Positions 7,867 through 15,670 of a DNA stretch of 38,574 bases are shown here, one piece after another (the stretch's first letter is position 1; every line of letters starts with the position of its first letter). Source of the stretch: Actinomycetota bacterium (GTDB taxonomy: Bacteria > Actinomycetota > Actinomycetes > Nanopelagicales > Nanopelagicaceae). A program made the position numbers and the translations under genes. The notes beneath the pieces were generated by a model that saw only the letters and a program-made list of their open reading frames with translations, ran no database searches and had not been told where the DNA came from. The DNA is taken from positions 1-38,574 of the forward strand of contig RFSC01000002.1 of the NCBI GenBank assembly GCA_009924185.1, read 5' to 3'.

Positions 7867-8790
7867 GTGAGCGAAACGATAAAACTCTCAGAGTTCGCCA
7901 ATGAATTGTTGGCGCTGGCAAAACCTCTTGCGGCATTTGATATGCCATTGATGGATGCACATGGCGCCACTTTGGCGGTTGATGTAACTGCAAATAACAG
8001 AACCCTTATGAAATCCGGCTCCAGAATTCGCTCAACTCAAATTGGATTAGCGGCCTCTGCAGGTCTAGATCATCTGCCGACCCGACCACAGCCGCGAGTA
8101 GTTGTTATCTCAGCCGGCGCAGATTTAGTTGAACCAGGATCCCCGTTGCGAGATAGGGAAGATGAGTATGAAACCAACTCCTGGCTTCTGACCACCGCAG
8201 TTAAGGAAGCAGGGGCGGTGGGTTATCGAGTGCACACGATTCCTGAAACAGCGGAACAGTTAAAAGATGTTGTCGAAGATCAATTAGTGCGTGCTGATCT
8301 AGTTGTGATCTGCGGAGAGAGCCATGATGATTCTTTTGCATTGATTTACTCGGTCTTGCAACAACTTGGTCAGGTTCGAGAGCTCACCCCGCTCATCAAA
8401 GGAACCGGCAAACATGCCTTTGGAAGTATTGGTCCTGACCGCACGCCGGTGGTAGTTCTGCCAGGTGATCCAATTTATGCCTACATATCTACCGAACTTT
8501 TTGTCCGCCCGATGATTCGCAGCATGTTGGGGTTGTATGACATTCATCGCCCGGTGATCAAAGCAAAATTAAAAAATGATGTAGTGGGCGAGATGGGCAA
8601 AACCTCGTTTGTGCGTGCGGTCTTATCTGATGAAGGTAGTGGCATGAGATCGGTTTCTGCTCTGGACAACCAAGAGGATCTCGTAACGCTCTCCGATGCG
8701 ACCGGATTGATAGTAGTTCCAGATTCGGTGTCAGCGTTAAGTAGTGGTGCCGAGGTTGAGGTATTGCTTCTGGAACGGCGCTTTAACTAA
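7867..8790 (+). CDS. shortened MoeA-like (molybdopterin transferase fold) protein
   Basis: A 307-residue relative of MoeA/Glp, which normally has about 400. Recognisable parts are the N-terminal FDMPLMDAHGATLAVDV, the MogA-like core VVVISAGADLVEPGSPL, the stretch ETNSWLLTTAVKEAGA, PVVVLPGDPIYAYISTELFVRPM and a small C-terminal domain. Between about residues 40 and 50 the sequence jumps directly to SGSRIRSTQIGLAA, so the DNSAMDGYA motif and the whole inserted domain II are missing. The usual TGGVSxGxxD is replaced by CGESHDDSF. Molybdenum insertion is therefore doubtful. Position matches moeA1 (Rv0994) before rimJ. GTG start with a leaderless -10. Confidence 0.8.
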   Translation: MSETIKLSEFANELLALAKPLAAFDMPLMDAHGATLAVDVTANNRTLMKSGSRIRSTQIGLAASAGLDHLPTRPQPRVVVISAGADLVEPGSPLRDREDEYETNSWLLTTAVKEAGAVGYRVHTIPETAEQLKDVVEDQLVRADLVVICGESHDDSFALIYSVLQQLGQVRELTPLIKGTGKHAFGSIGPDRTPVVVLPGDPIYAYISTELFVRPMIRSMLGLYDIHRPVIKAKLKNDVVGEMGKTSFVRAVLSDEGSGMRSVSALDNQEDLVTLSDATGLIVVPDSVSALSSGAEVEVLLLERRFN

Positions 8791-8799
8791 GCAATCTCT

Positions 8800-9372
8800 A
8801 TGGCACGAGTTTCTAGAAACCACTGGCCCTTGATTCTTAATGATGGGGAGCTCACCTTGCGCCCATTGCGGATTCGCGATCGCAGCTCTTGGTTAAGCAC
8901 GAGAAGAAGAAATCGGGAGTGGCTATCGCCATGGGAGGCCACCTCACCAATTGCAGAAGAGAACAAAAACCTACCCACCTATATAGAGATGGTGCAGATT
9001 CATAACAGAGAGGGTCGCGCGGGCCGGTCAATCTCACTAGCGATTTGGTTTGATAAAGAGTTAATTGGACAGATAACTCTGGGCGGAATCTCGTACGGTG
9101 CCTACCGAGGCGGGCACATTGGTTATTGGATTGACCAGAAATTCGCTAACAAAGGGCTCACAACACGAGCGGTCCGGGAGCTAACCAAGTATGGGATTGA
9201 GGAACTTGGTTTACATAGAATCGAAATTAATCTAAGACCTGAGAACATCGCATCAAAACGGGTTGCGGAAAAGTCAGGGTATGTTTTTGAAGGTTTACGT
9301 CCCCGATATCTACATATTGATGGTGCTTGGAGAGACCATCTTTGTTATGTAAAAGAAAATCCACGGCTGTAA
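8800..9372 (+). CDS. RimJ-type GNAT N-acetyltransferase
   Basis: GNAT acetyltransferase of the RimJ/RimL group, transferring acetyl from acetyl-CoA, typically to protein N-termini. The 190-residue protein has the group's opening DGELTLRPLRIRD, the EATSP loop, and IGYWIDQKFANKGLTTRAV, which is the acetyl-CoA pyrophosphate loop (Q/RxxGxG/A-like KFANKGL). The C-terminal signature HRIEINLRPENIASKRVAEKSG completes it. It equals Rv0995 by position. The gene starts 9 bases after the moeA-like stop and is probably cotranscribed with it. The acetylated substrate cannot be predicted; homologues include S5-like modifiers. Confidence 0.88.
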   Translation: MARVSRNHWPLILNDGELTLRPLRIRDRSSWLSTRRRNREWLSPWEATSPIAEENKNLPTYIEMVQIHNREGRAGRSISLAIWFDKELIGQITLGGISYGAYRGGHIGYWIDQKFANKGLTTRAVRELTKYGIEELGLHRIEINLRPENIASKRVAEKSGYVFEGLRPRYLHIDGAWRDHLCYVKENPRL

Positions 9373-9396
9373 ATAACAGAAAATTTTTTGCTGGAA

Positions 9397-9440
9397 TTAG
9401 GGGGGAAATACCCTAAAAGTCCGAATCCTGCCTTTAGGGT
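9397..9440. repeat. overlapping inverted repeats TTAGGG / ACCCTAAA / TTTAGGGT
   Basis: ACCCTAAA (9410-9417) is a perfect 8-base inverted repeat of TTTAGGGT (9433-9440), with a 15-base spacer. It can also pair over 6 bases with TTAGGG at 9397-9402. The right copy contains the -10 hexamer of the next gene, so a role as operator or alternative hairpin is possible. Confidence 0.5.
9435..9440 (+). promoter_or_regulatory. -10 hexamer of the Rv0996-like gene
   Basis: TAGGGT ends 8 bases before GTG 9449 and forms part of the right arm of the 8-base inverted repeat. Confidence 0.35.
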
Positions 9441-9448
9441 TATCACTC

Positions 9449-10243
9449 GTGGGATCTGGTTTTATTTATTTAATCATCGTAGGGATGTGGATTGCTTATT
9501 TCCTGCCCCGTTGGATCTCCACCCATGAAGAAGTTTCCGGTCGCACGGTAGAAAAATTTGAAAAAACTATGAAGGTTGTTGGTGTTACCTCAGGTAATGC
9601 TGCACCGGATTATGAAGCTTTGTTGGAAAAACGGGAGCAACAGATTGCTAATCGCAGATTAACCTTTGCTGGCATCAGCGGCTTAACAATTTTGGTAACA
9701 GCCTTTGCTCTCTTTGGTCTAGTCTCAATTTCCGCCATTGCACTTCCAGTTTCTGCATTTGTACTGTATGTGGTTCATGCCAGACATCAGATGTTTTCCA
9801 TGCAAGAGGAGTTAAAGCGCGCTCAAGTGCATCAGCAGAGCATTAGCAAGCCAACCACTGGAAGATATTCAGAGTTAATTGCTCGAGCAAAAAGAGTTCA
9901 GACCACACTAAATATCTCTGAAGAACAGTGGACTCCGTTATCAGAACGAGTAGCCACCTACTCACAAGAGGTACAGAGCATTGTGATCTTGCCAAAGGGC
10001 AGCGCTGAGAAGTCCCGCGAAACATGGGAGCCAACTGCGGTGCCGGCACCAAGTTATGTAAATGCTGCCAAGGCTGCACCACAACGTCGCACCATTGATT
10101 TAACGGTTCCTGGCGCTTGGAGTGAGGCTCAAGAGAAAGCTATGCGGGAAGCAATGGCTCCGAAATCAAACCAAATCTTTGATCAGGAACAGGCAGATGC
10201 GATGGAAGAGCATCTGCGGCAATACCGAGCTGCTGGTCAGTAA
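9449..10243 (+). CDS. conserved actinobacterial membrane protein (Rv0996-like)
   Basis: A 264-residue protein of unknown function. It opens with a membrane segment GFIYLIIVGMWIAYFLPRW (residues 4-22), followed by a charged stretch. A pair of helices lies at about 71-92 and 93-110, and a long hydrophilic, probably cytoplasmic tail rich in Glu, Gln and Arg ends HLRQYRAAGQ. It occupies the place of Rv0996, downstream of rimJ, in the conserved actinobacterial order, which is the main reason for the family suggestion. The start is GTG 9449, so that translation begins directly at the first helix. It abuts the convergent mannosyltransferase gene with no base between the stops. Confidence 0.8.
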   Translation: MGSGFIYLIIVGMWIAYFLPRWISTHEEVSGRTVEKFEKTMKVVGVTSGNAAPDYEALLEKREQQIANRRLTFAGISGLTILVTAFALFGLVSISAIALPVSAFVLYVVHARHQMFSMQEELKRAQVHQQSISKPTTGRYSELIARAKRVQTTLNISEEQWTPLSERVATYSQEVQSIVILPKGSAEKSRETWEPTAVPAPSYVNAAKAAPQRRTIDLTVPGAWSEAQEKAMREAMAPKSNQIFDQEQADAMEEHLRQYRAAGQ

Positions 10244-11479
10244 TTAGATCCAGCTGCTAAACCACATCCGCGCATACCAATCTGAGTATGTGATTACCTG
10301 CCCAACAAATAGCGGGAAAAAGTAAGCAAAAAATAAGGCTACGAGAGAAACCCCGGCCAATGTGTACTGCTGGCGAACTTTGCGGGTAACTTCATTTTCT
10401 AAGAACTTAGTTAGTACAAAACCGATACAGAGAATTAGGAATGGCTGGAAGGCGATGGCGTAAAAGAAAAAGGTAGTGCGCTCTGGGAAGGCCAGCCAAG
10501 GAAGATAGCTAGATAACAAAAAGAGCAGAATCAGACCATTACTTGTCTCTCGCCGATAAATGAAGTAACCAATTGCTACGAAAATTGCAACCAATCCAGC
10601 CCACCACAAAATAGGCGTACCGATTGCTAGCACCTCCTGCGAACAACTGTCGGCACCACAACTCTTTGGATCATCATAGAAAAATGAGGTAGGTCTACCA
10701 AGAACCAACCAGTTCCATGCACTGGCTTGATAAGAGTGATCAGTTGTTAAACCGGTATGAAAGTTCAAAATCTCTCTGTGATAGTTAATCAAAGATGCTA
10801 GCGGGTTGCTTTTGGAGTTACGACTCCATCCATCAGCGCTTAAGAACCAGCCAAACCAGCTAGCTATGTAGACCATCAAAGGAAGCACGCCAAATTGAAT
10901 TGGAGTTAACAAATAGCGACGACTTGCAAATAGCAAATAAATGCCCACGGCCGCTAGAACATAAATCGCACTCCACTTAGTTCCGAGCGCTAGACCAAAT
11001 ACAACTCCAGCCCACCACAGTTTCTCTTTGATTAAAAGGTAAAAGGCGAGCAGGATGAAAAATGATAAAAAGATATCGAGTAATGCGGTCCGGGACATAA
11101 CTAGATGCAACCCATCTAGCGCCATTAATGCCGCTGCAACCACGCTAATAAACTCAGATTTGAACAGCTGTTTTGCGATCAAATAAACCAGCAGTATCGA
11201 TACGGTTCCAATCAGAGCTGCCGTAAACCGCCAACCAAAAGGATTGTCCCCAAATACCTTTATTCCAAGTGCGATTGCCCATTTTCCGACGGGTGGATGC
11301 ACGATGAACTCTGCTGCGCCTTTATCAAGTTCAACCCCATGGGCTAGGTAATCCTTTGCCCCATCAACGTAATAAACCTCATCAAAAACCAATTCAGCTG
11401 GCCGGCCTAGATTTATAAATCTGGTCAAGGCGCTAAATAGCAAAATAGAAAGTAGCGCAAGGAAATGAGGCCGCTTCAT
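10244..11479 (-). CDS. polyprenyl-phosphate-mannose protein mannosyltransferase (PMT family)
   Basis: Integral membrane glycosyltransferase that transfers mannose from polyprenyl-phosphomannose to Ser/Thr of secreted proteins. The 411-residue protein has the PMT/GT-C signature FDEVYYVDGAKDYL, with the Asp-Glu pair near residue 33 in the first external loop, then HPPVGKWAIALG and RFTAALIGT, and about ten further helices. The ending WYARMWFSSWI resembles the actinobacterial enzymes. It is shorter than Rv1002c (about 500 residues). It is divergent from rsmI by 45 bases, as in mycobacteria. Start ATG 11477-11479; TATCCT lies 8 bases upstream. Confidence 0.88.
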   Translation of the reverse strand: MKRPHFLALLSILLFSALTRFINLGRPAELVFDEVYYVDGAKDYLAHGVELDKGAAEFIVHPPVGKWAIALGIKVFGDNPFGWRFTAALIGTVSILLVYLIAKQLFKSEFISVVAAALMALDGLHLVMSRTALLDIFLSFFILLAFYLLIKEKLWWAGVVFGLALGTKWSAIYVLAAVGIYLLFASRRYLLTPIQFGVLPLMVYIASWFGWFLSADGWSRNSKSNPLASLINYHREILNFHTGLTTDHSYQASAWNWLVLGRPTSFFYDDPKSCGADSCSQEVLAIGTPILWWAGLVAIFVAIGYFIYRRETSNGLILLFLLSSYLPWLAFPERTTFFFYAIAFQPFLILCIGFVLTKFLENEVTRKVRQQYTLAGVSLVALFFAYFFPLFVGQVITYSDWYARMWFSSWI

Positions 11480-11512
11480 GATGCATAAGGATACCCATCA
11501 ACAAATTCCCAC

Positions 11513-11518
11513 CATAAT
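11513..11518 (+). promoter_or_regulatory. -10 hexamer of rsmI
   Basis: CATAAT ends 6 bases before GTG 11525; a close match to TATAAT and the standard leaderless spacing of this window. Confidence 0.45.
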
Positions 11519-11524
11519 GGTGGT

Positions 11525-12358
11525 GTGAGCGAGTTGGTTTTAGCTGCAGTGCCGCTGGGAAATGTTGGTGATGCCTCCGAGCGTTTGAAGTTTGCTATTG
11601 AGAGCGCTGATTTAGTTGCCGCCGAAGACTCTCGTCGCTTTTTGCGACTTTGCAAAGATTTAAATCTAAATTGTCGGGCCCAGGTAATCTCCTTTTTTGA
11701 GGGAAATGAGAGCGAAAGGTTAGAGGAGATTGCCGACGCACTTCGCAATGACAAAAGAGTTTTGTTGGTAACAGATGCCGGAATGCCTTCAGTAAGTGAT
11801 CCAGGGTTCCGTGCGGCTCGCATGGCGATTGATAACAATTTCAAATTAACCGTCATCCCAGGACCAAGTGCGGTATTGGCAGCTTTAGCTCTGTCGGGTT
11901 TGCCCACAGATAGTTTTGCCTTTGATGGATTTCCACCGCGCACCAGTGGCGCAAGACAGGAATGGTTTGCACAGCGAGCAAATGAAACCCGCACTTTGGT
12001 TTTGTTTGAAGCACCACATCGCATCTCTGAAACCATTGCAGCAATCAAAGATGAGTTTGGTGGTAATCGACAAATGGCAATCTGTAGAGAAATTACCAAA
12101 ACTTATGAGGAAACAGTAAGAGGAACAGCGCAGGAACTTTTCGAGTGGAGTACCAGCAAAGAGATGTTGGGAGAGTTCACAATCGTAATTGCTGGATATG
12201 TTCCTGATGCTACGGAGAAATCTGATATCGAGATCGCTGAATTAGTTAAGCATTATGAAGCTTCTGGGATTACCCGCAAAGAAGCAATTTCCATAGTGGC
12301 CAAAGAGCTGCACCTGCCCAAGCGCAAAGTCTTTGACATCATGGTGCTAGATAAATAG
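11525..12358 (+). CDS. rsmI: 16S rRNA 2'-O-ribose C1402 methyltransferase
   Basis: SAM-dependent tetrapyrrole-methylase-fold enzyme that 2'-O-methylates C1402 of 16S rRNA, tuning decoding. The 277 residues carry the expected motifs: VPLGNVGD near the start (usually TPIGN), AAEDSRR, LVTDAGMPSVSDPG, the loop VIPGPSAVLAALALSGLP and FEAPHRISET. A short C-terminal region rich in basic residues ends the protein, as in other RsmI. The start is GTG 11525. It is followed after 14 bases by metG, in line with the mycobacterial order Rv1003-metS. Long frames exist on the opposite strand here but show no family pattern. Confidence 0.94.
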   Translation: MSELVLAAVPLGNVGDASERLKFAIESADLVAAEDSRRFLRLCKDLNLNCRAQVISFFEGNESERLEEIADALRNDKRVLLVTDAGMPSVSDPGFRAARMAIDNNFKLTVIPGPSAVLAALALSGLPTDSFAFDGFPPRTSGARQEWFAQRANETRTLVLFEAPHRISETIAAIKDEFGGNRQMAICREITKTYEETVRGTAQELFEWSTSKEMLGEFTIVIAGYVPDATEKSDIEIAELVKHYEASGITRKEAISIVAKELHLPKRKVFDIMVLDK

Positions 12359-12359
12359 A

Positions 12360-12365
12360 TAGACT
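12360..12365 (+). promoter_or_regulatory. -10 hexamer of metG
   Basis: TAGACT in the 14-base gap after rsmI ends 7 bases before ATG 12373. It would allow separate leaderless transcription of metG in addition to read-through. Confidence 0.35.
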
Positions 12366-12372
12366 TCTCACC

Positions 12373-13932
12373 ATGTCCGGCAAATCCTTCTATCTGACCA
12401 CGCCCATTTACTATGTAAATGATGCGCCCCATATTGGTCATGCCTATACGACTGTTGCCGGAGATTTGCTAACCCGCTGGCACCGCCAAAAAGGTGAGTC
12501 GGTTTGGTTTTTAACCGGTACCGATGAGCATGGCCAAAAAGTTATGCGTACCGCTGAGGCCAATAACACCCCGCCGCAGCAATGGTGTGACCGATTAGTT
12601 GAAGAGGCTTGGAAACCAGTTTGGCAGCATCTTGAGATTGCCAACGATGACTTTATTCGCACTACCGAACCACGGCACATGGAACGGGTGCAAAAGTTTT
12701 TGCAAGGCTTAATGGAAAAAGGTTTTATCTACGAAGGTAAATATGAAGGTCCTTACTGTGTAGGTTGTGAAGAGTTCAAACTTCCTGGTGATCTTGATGA
12801 AGGAAAGTGCAAAATTCACTCCAAGCCTGTAGAGATGCTTAGTGAAACCAACTGGTTTTTTAAACTCTCTGCTTTTGTTCAGCCCTTGCTAGAGCATTAC
12901 AAAAATAATCCAGAGGCGTGCGAGCCAGCTAGTGCTAGAAATGAAGTTGTTTCATTTTTAGAAGGTGGCGTATCTGATCTTTCCATCTCTCGCTCGACAT
13001 TTAATTGGGGTATTCCAGTTCCTTGGGATACCAAGCAGGTAGTTTATGTTTGGTTTGATGCGTTGTTGAATTACGCCACCGCGGTTGGATTAACTGACCC
13101 AGCGGATTCTGATGGCGGCAAGTTTTTTGCTAAGACTTGGCCGGCCGATGTTCACCTAGTAGGAAAAGATATTTTGCGCTTCCATGCTGTGATTTGGCCT
13201 GCGATGTTGATGGCCGCCGAGCTTCCAGTACCAAAGAAGGTTTTCGCCCACGGCTGGTTGTTGGTTGGTGGAGAAAAAATGAGTAAGAGTAAGTTAACTG
13301 GCATTGCACCATCTGATATCACCAAGCATTTCGGTGTGGATGCGTTTCGTTATTACTTTATGCGCGCTATTCCATTTGGCAGTGATGGCTCATTCTCTTG
13401 GGAGGATATGGCGGCGCGATATACCTCAGAACTCGCCAATGACTTTGGAAATCTTGCTTCTCGCTTAGCTGCCATGGTGGAAAAGTATTGTTCTGGAACC
13501 TTGCCCGCGGTGGCTAAAGACGATGAACTTGCAGCTGCTTTACAGAAGACCGTAGACGCAGCTGACCAGGCAATCTGCGCTTTGGATTTCCAAGGTGGAA
13601 TCAATCAGATTATGGAGTTCTGCAAACAGGTAAATGGTTATGTCACAGCGAAAGAGCCGTGGGCTGTAGCTAAGGATGAAAGCCGCAAAGCCGAGTTAGA
13701 TGAAATTCTTTACAACACCGCAGAGGCACTTCGAGCTCTGGCGGTTTTGCTGCATCCGATAATGCCAATTTCTACCCAGAAGCTTTGGGATTCTCTAGGT
13801 GCTGCACAAAGTTTGGGAGCAATCGGAGCTCAAAAGATTTCTGAGGTTGCCAAGTGGGGACAACTTCCAGCTGGTGCAAAAATCACCAAGGGCGAGATTC
13901 TCTTCCCTCGTCTAGCAGATCTAGAAAGTTAA
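12373..13932 (+). CDS. metG: methionyl-tRNA synthetase
   Basis: Class I aminoacyl-tRNA synthetase charging initiator and elongator tRNA-Met. The 519-residue enzyme has the HIGH motif at residues 20-23 (APHIGHAYTT), the KMSKS loop at 302-306 (GEKMSKSK), and a zinc knuckle in the connective domain starting with Cys129 and Cys132 (CVGCEEF). The C-terminal helical domain binds the anticodon; there is no appended tRNA-binding domain, as in the short actinobacterial form. It is followed by tatD after 9 bases. No ribosome binding site is obvious; the start codon fits the leaderless -10 described separately. Confidence 0.96.
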   Translation: MSGKSFYLTTPIYYVNDAPHIGHAYTTVAGDLLTRWHRQKGESVWFLTGTDEHGQKVMRTAEANNTPPQQWCDRLVEEAWKPVWQHLEIANDDFIRTTEPRHMERVQKFLQGLMEKGFIYEGKYEGPYCVGCEEFKLPGDLDEGKCKIHSKPVEMLSETNWFFKLSAFVQPLLEHYKNNPEACEPASARNEVVSFLEGGVSDLSISRSTFNWGIPVPWDTKQVVYVWFDALLNYATAVGLTDPADSDGGKFFAKTWPADVHLVGKDILRFHAVIWPAMLMAAELPVPKKVFAHGWLLVGGEKMSKSKLTGIAPSDITKHFGVDAFRYYFMRAIPFGSDGSFSWEDMAARYTSELANDFGNLASRLAAMVEKYCSGTLPAVAKDDELAAALQKTVDAADQAICALDFQGGINQIMEFCKQVNGYVTAKEPWAVAKDESRKAELDEILYNTAEALRALAVLLHPIMPISTQKLWDSLGAAQSLGAIGAQKISEVAKWGQLPAGAKITKGEILFPRLADLES

Positions 13933-13941
13933 TTTATCTAA

Positions 13942-14802
13942 ATGGCTGATCGTCACAACCGAGATTTAGATAGACAGCCGGCTCCACTACCCGAACCACT
14001 TCCGGTCAATTGTGTTGATTCCCATGCTCATTTAGAGATTGTCACTAACACCGAACCTGATCACCCTGAAATAAAGAGAGTTTTGCAGGAAGCAGCCTCG
14101 GTTGGAATCGACCGCATAGTCCAGGTCGGTTATTCAGCTGAACAATCAAAGTGGTGTGTTCAACTAGCTGAGATTTGGAATGACCAGGTTTTGGCTGCGG
14201 TTGCTCTGCATCCCAACGAAGCACCCGTAGTTGAAGATCTAGAAGGAGATTTGGCGGTTATTGATCAGCTTGCTTCACATCCCAGAGTAAGAGCGATTGG
14301 TGAAACTGGTTTAGATTTCTTTCGCACCGAGCCTGAGCTGCAGGACAAACAGCGCTACTCTTTTAAAAGACATATTGAAATGGCCAAGCGGCACAACAAA
14401 GCTTTGGTGATTCATGATCGTGATGCTCATCGCGCGGTTCTAGACACTTTGGATGAGGTCGGAGCTCCAAATCAAACGGTTTTCCATTGCTTTTCAGGTG
14501 ATGCGTTAATGGCCCGAGAGTGCATTGATAAGGGGTACATACTCTCCTTCGCCGGCACCGTTACCTTTAAAAATGCGCCGCAATTACGGGAAGCGGTAAA
14601 GCTGGTGCCATTAGATCAGTTGCTAGTAGAGACCGACTCACCATTTTTGGCTCCAGCACCACATCGCGGAGCTTTAAACACTCCAGCACAAATCCCCAAC
14701 ATTCTACGTTTTATCGCAGCTGAGCGAGATGAGCCATTAACTGATTTAGCTAACGCAATAAGTGCTAACGCGGAACGAATCTTCGGGTCATTCAAATCAT
14801 GA
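13942..14802 (+). CDS. tatD: TatD-family metal-dependent deoxyribonuclease
   Basis: TIM-barrel hydrolase of the TatD group, a 3'-5' DNA/RNA exonuclease or quality-control nuclease. Metal ligands are seen in the family pattern: DSHAHLE near the N-terminus, IGETGLDFF, LVIHDRDAH, VFHCFSGD and LVETDSPFLAP. An N-terminal extension of about 25 residues precedes the barrel. Length is 286 residues. It is 9 bases from metG and overlaps rsmA by ATGA, forming a metG-tatD-rsmA unit; mycobacteria and many relatives carry rpfB between tatD and ksgA, and that gene is absent here. Confidence 0.92.
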   Translation: MADRHNRDLDRQPAPLPEPLPVNCVDSHAHLEIVTNTEPDHPEIKRVLQEAASVGIDRIVQVGYSAEQSKWCVQLAEIWNDQVLAAVALHPNEAPVVEDLEGDLAVIDQLASHPRVRAIGETGLDFFRTEPELQDKQRYSFKRHIEMAKRHNKALVIHDRDAHRAVLDTLDEVGAPNQTVFHCFSGDALMARECIDKGYILSFAGTVTFKNAPQLREAVKLVPLDQLLVETDSPFLAPAPHRGALNTPAQIPNILRFIAAERDEPLTDLANAISANAERIFGSFKS

Positions 14803-15644
14803 GTATCTCCTTATTGGGTGCAGCGGAGATTCGTGCTTTGGCTGAACAATTAGATGTTCATCCAGCTAAATCACTAGGACAAAACTTTGTTATTGATGCC
14901 AATACCTGTCAGAAGATTGTGCGCCTGGCGGTAATTAGTCAGGGTGATCATGTAGTAGAAATTGGCCCGGGCTTAGGTTCTTTAACATTAGCGCTTTTGC
15001 AAGCAACTAATAAGGTAACAGCGATTGAGATTGATGAGCGACTAGCAAAACAACTTCCCATTACTGCTAAGGAGCATGGCGTTCCGGATGGCAATCTGCA
15101 GATAATGAATCAAGATGCGTTGCAGGTTTTTGATATCCCAGACAATCCCACAAAGTTAGTGGCAAATTTGCCTTACAACGTTTCAGTTCCGGTGCTACTT
15201 AACTTTCTTGAAAGGTTTCCATCAATAACTTCAGGAGTTGTTATGGTGCAAACCGAGGTAGCTGAACGTTTAGCTGCAAAACCTGGAAGCAAGACCTACG
15301 GTGTGCCAAGTGCAAAGGCGGCATGGTGGAGCGACATGATTTTGGCTGATTCAGTTTCGCGCTCTGTGTTTTGGCCGGTGCCGAATGTTGATTCCTCTCT
15401 TGTGAAGTTTGTAAGACATGCGCCGTTAGGGGATGAGAGTTTGCGGCGCCGCACCTTTGAGCTGATTGATAGAGCTTTTGGCCAGCGTCGCAAAATGTTG
15501 AGGGCGATTTACGCTGACATTTATGGTGGTTCAGCGGCGGCGGAAACCGCTTTATTGTCGGCGGGAGTGGAGCCCACCACTCGCGGAGAATCCCTCTCGG
15601 TTGAGAGATTTGCCGCTATCGCAAAGCAGTTAGATAGGCGTTAA
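14799..15644 (+). CDS. rsmA: 16S rRNA N6,N6-dimethyladenosine (A1518/A1519) methyltransferase
   Basis: KsgA/RsmA dimethylates two adjacent adenosines in helix 45 of 16S rRNA during late small-subunit assembly. The 281-residue protein shows LGQNFVIDANT, the SAM-binding glycine loop VEIGPGLGSLTLAL, the acidic IEIDERLA and the catalytic NLPYNVSVPVL. The C-terminal helical domain includes RAFGQRRKMLR. The ATG overlaps the tatD stop (ATGA), which signals translational coupling. ispE follows after 26 bases, matching the conserved order tatD-ksgA-ispE. Confidence 0.95.
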   Translation: MSISLLGAAEIRALAEQLDVHPAKSLGQNFVIDANTCQKIVRLAVISQGDHVVEIGPGLGSLTLALLQATNKVTAIEIDERLAKQLPITAKEHGVPDGNLQIMNQDALQVFDIPDNPTKLVANLPYNVSVPVLLNFLERFPSITSGVVMVQTEVAERLAAKPGSKTYGVPSAKAAWWSDMILADSVSRSVFWPVPNVDSSLVKFVRHAPLGDESLRRRTFELIDRAFGQRRKMLRAIYADIYGGSAAAETALLSAGVEPTTRGESLSVERFAAIAKQLDRR

Positions 15645-15670
15645 AGAGAACAAAGTAATACGCTCGCCAC

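Noticed and set aside
11476-12099. 207-codon open frame antisense to rsmI
   Set aside because: Lies wholly opposite a gene with all RsmI motifs, is rich in Ser, Lys and Ala without any domain pattern, and has no promoter-like start; a reading-frame shadow.
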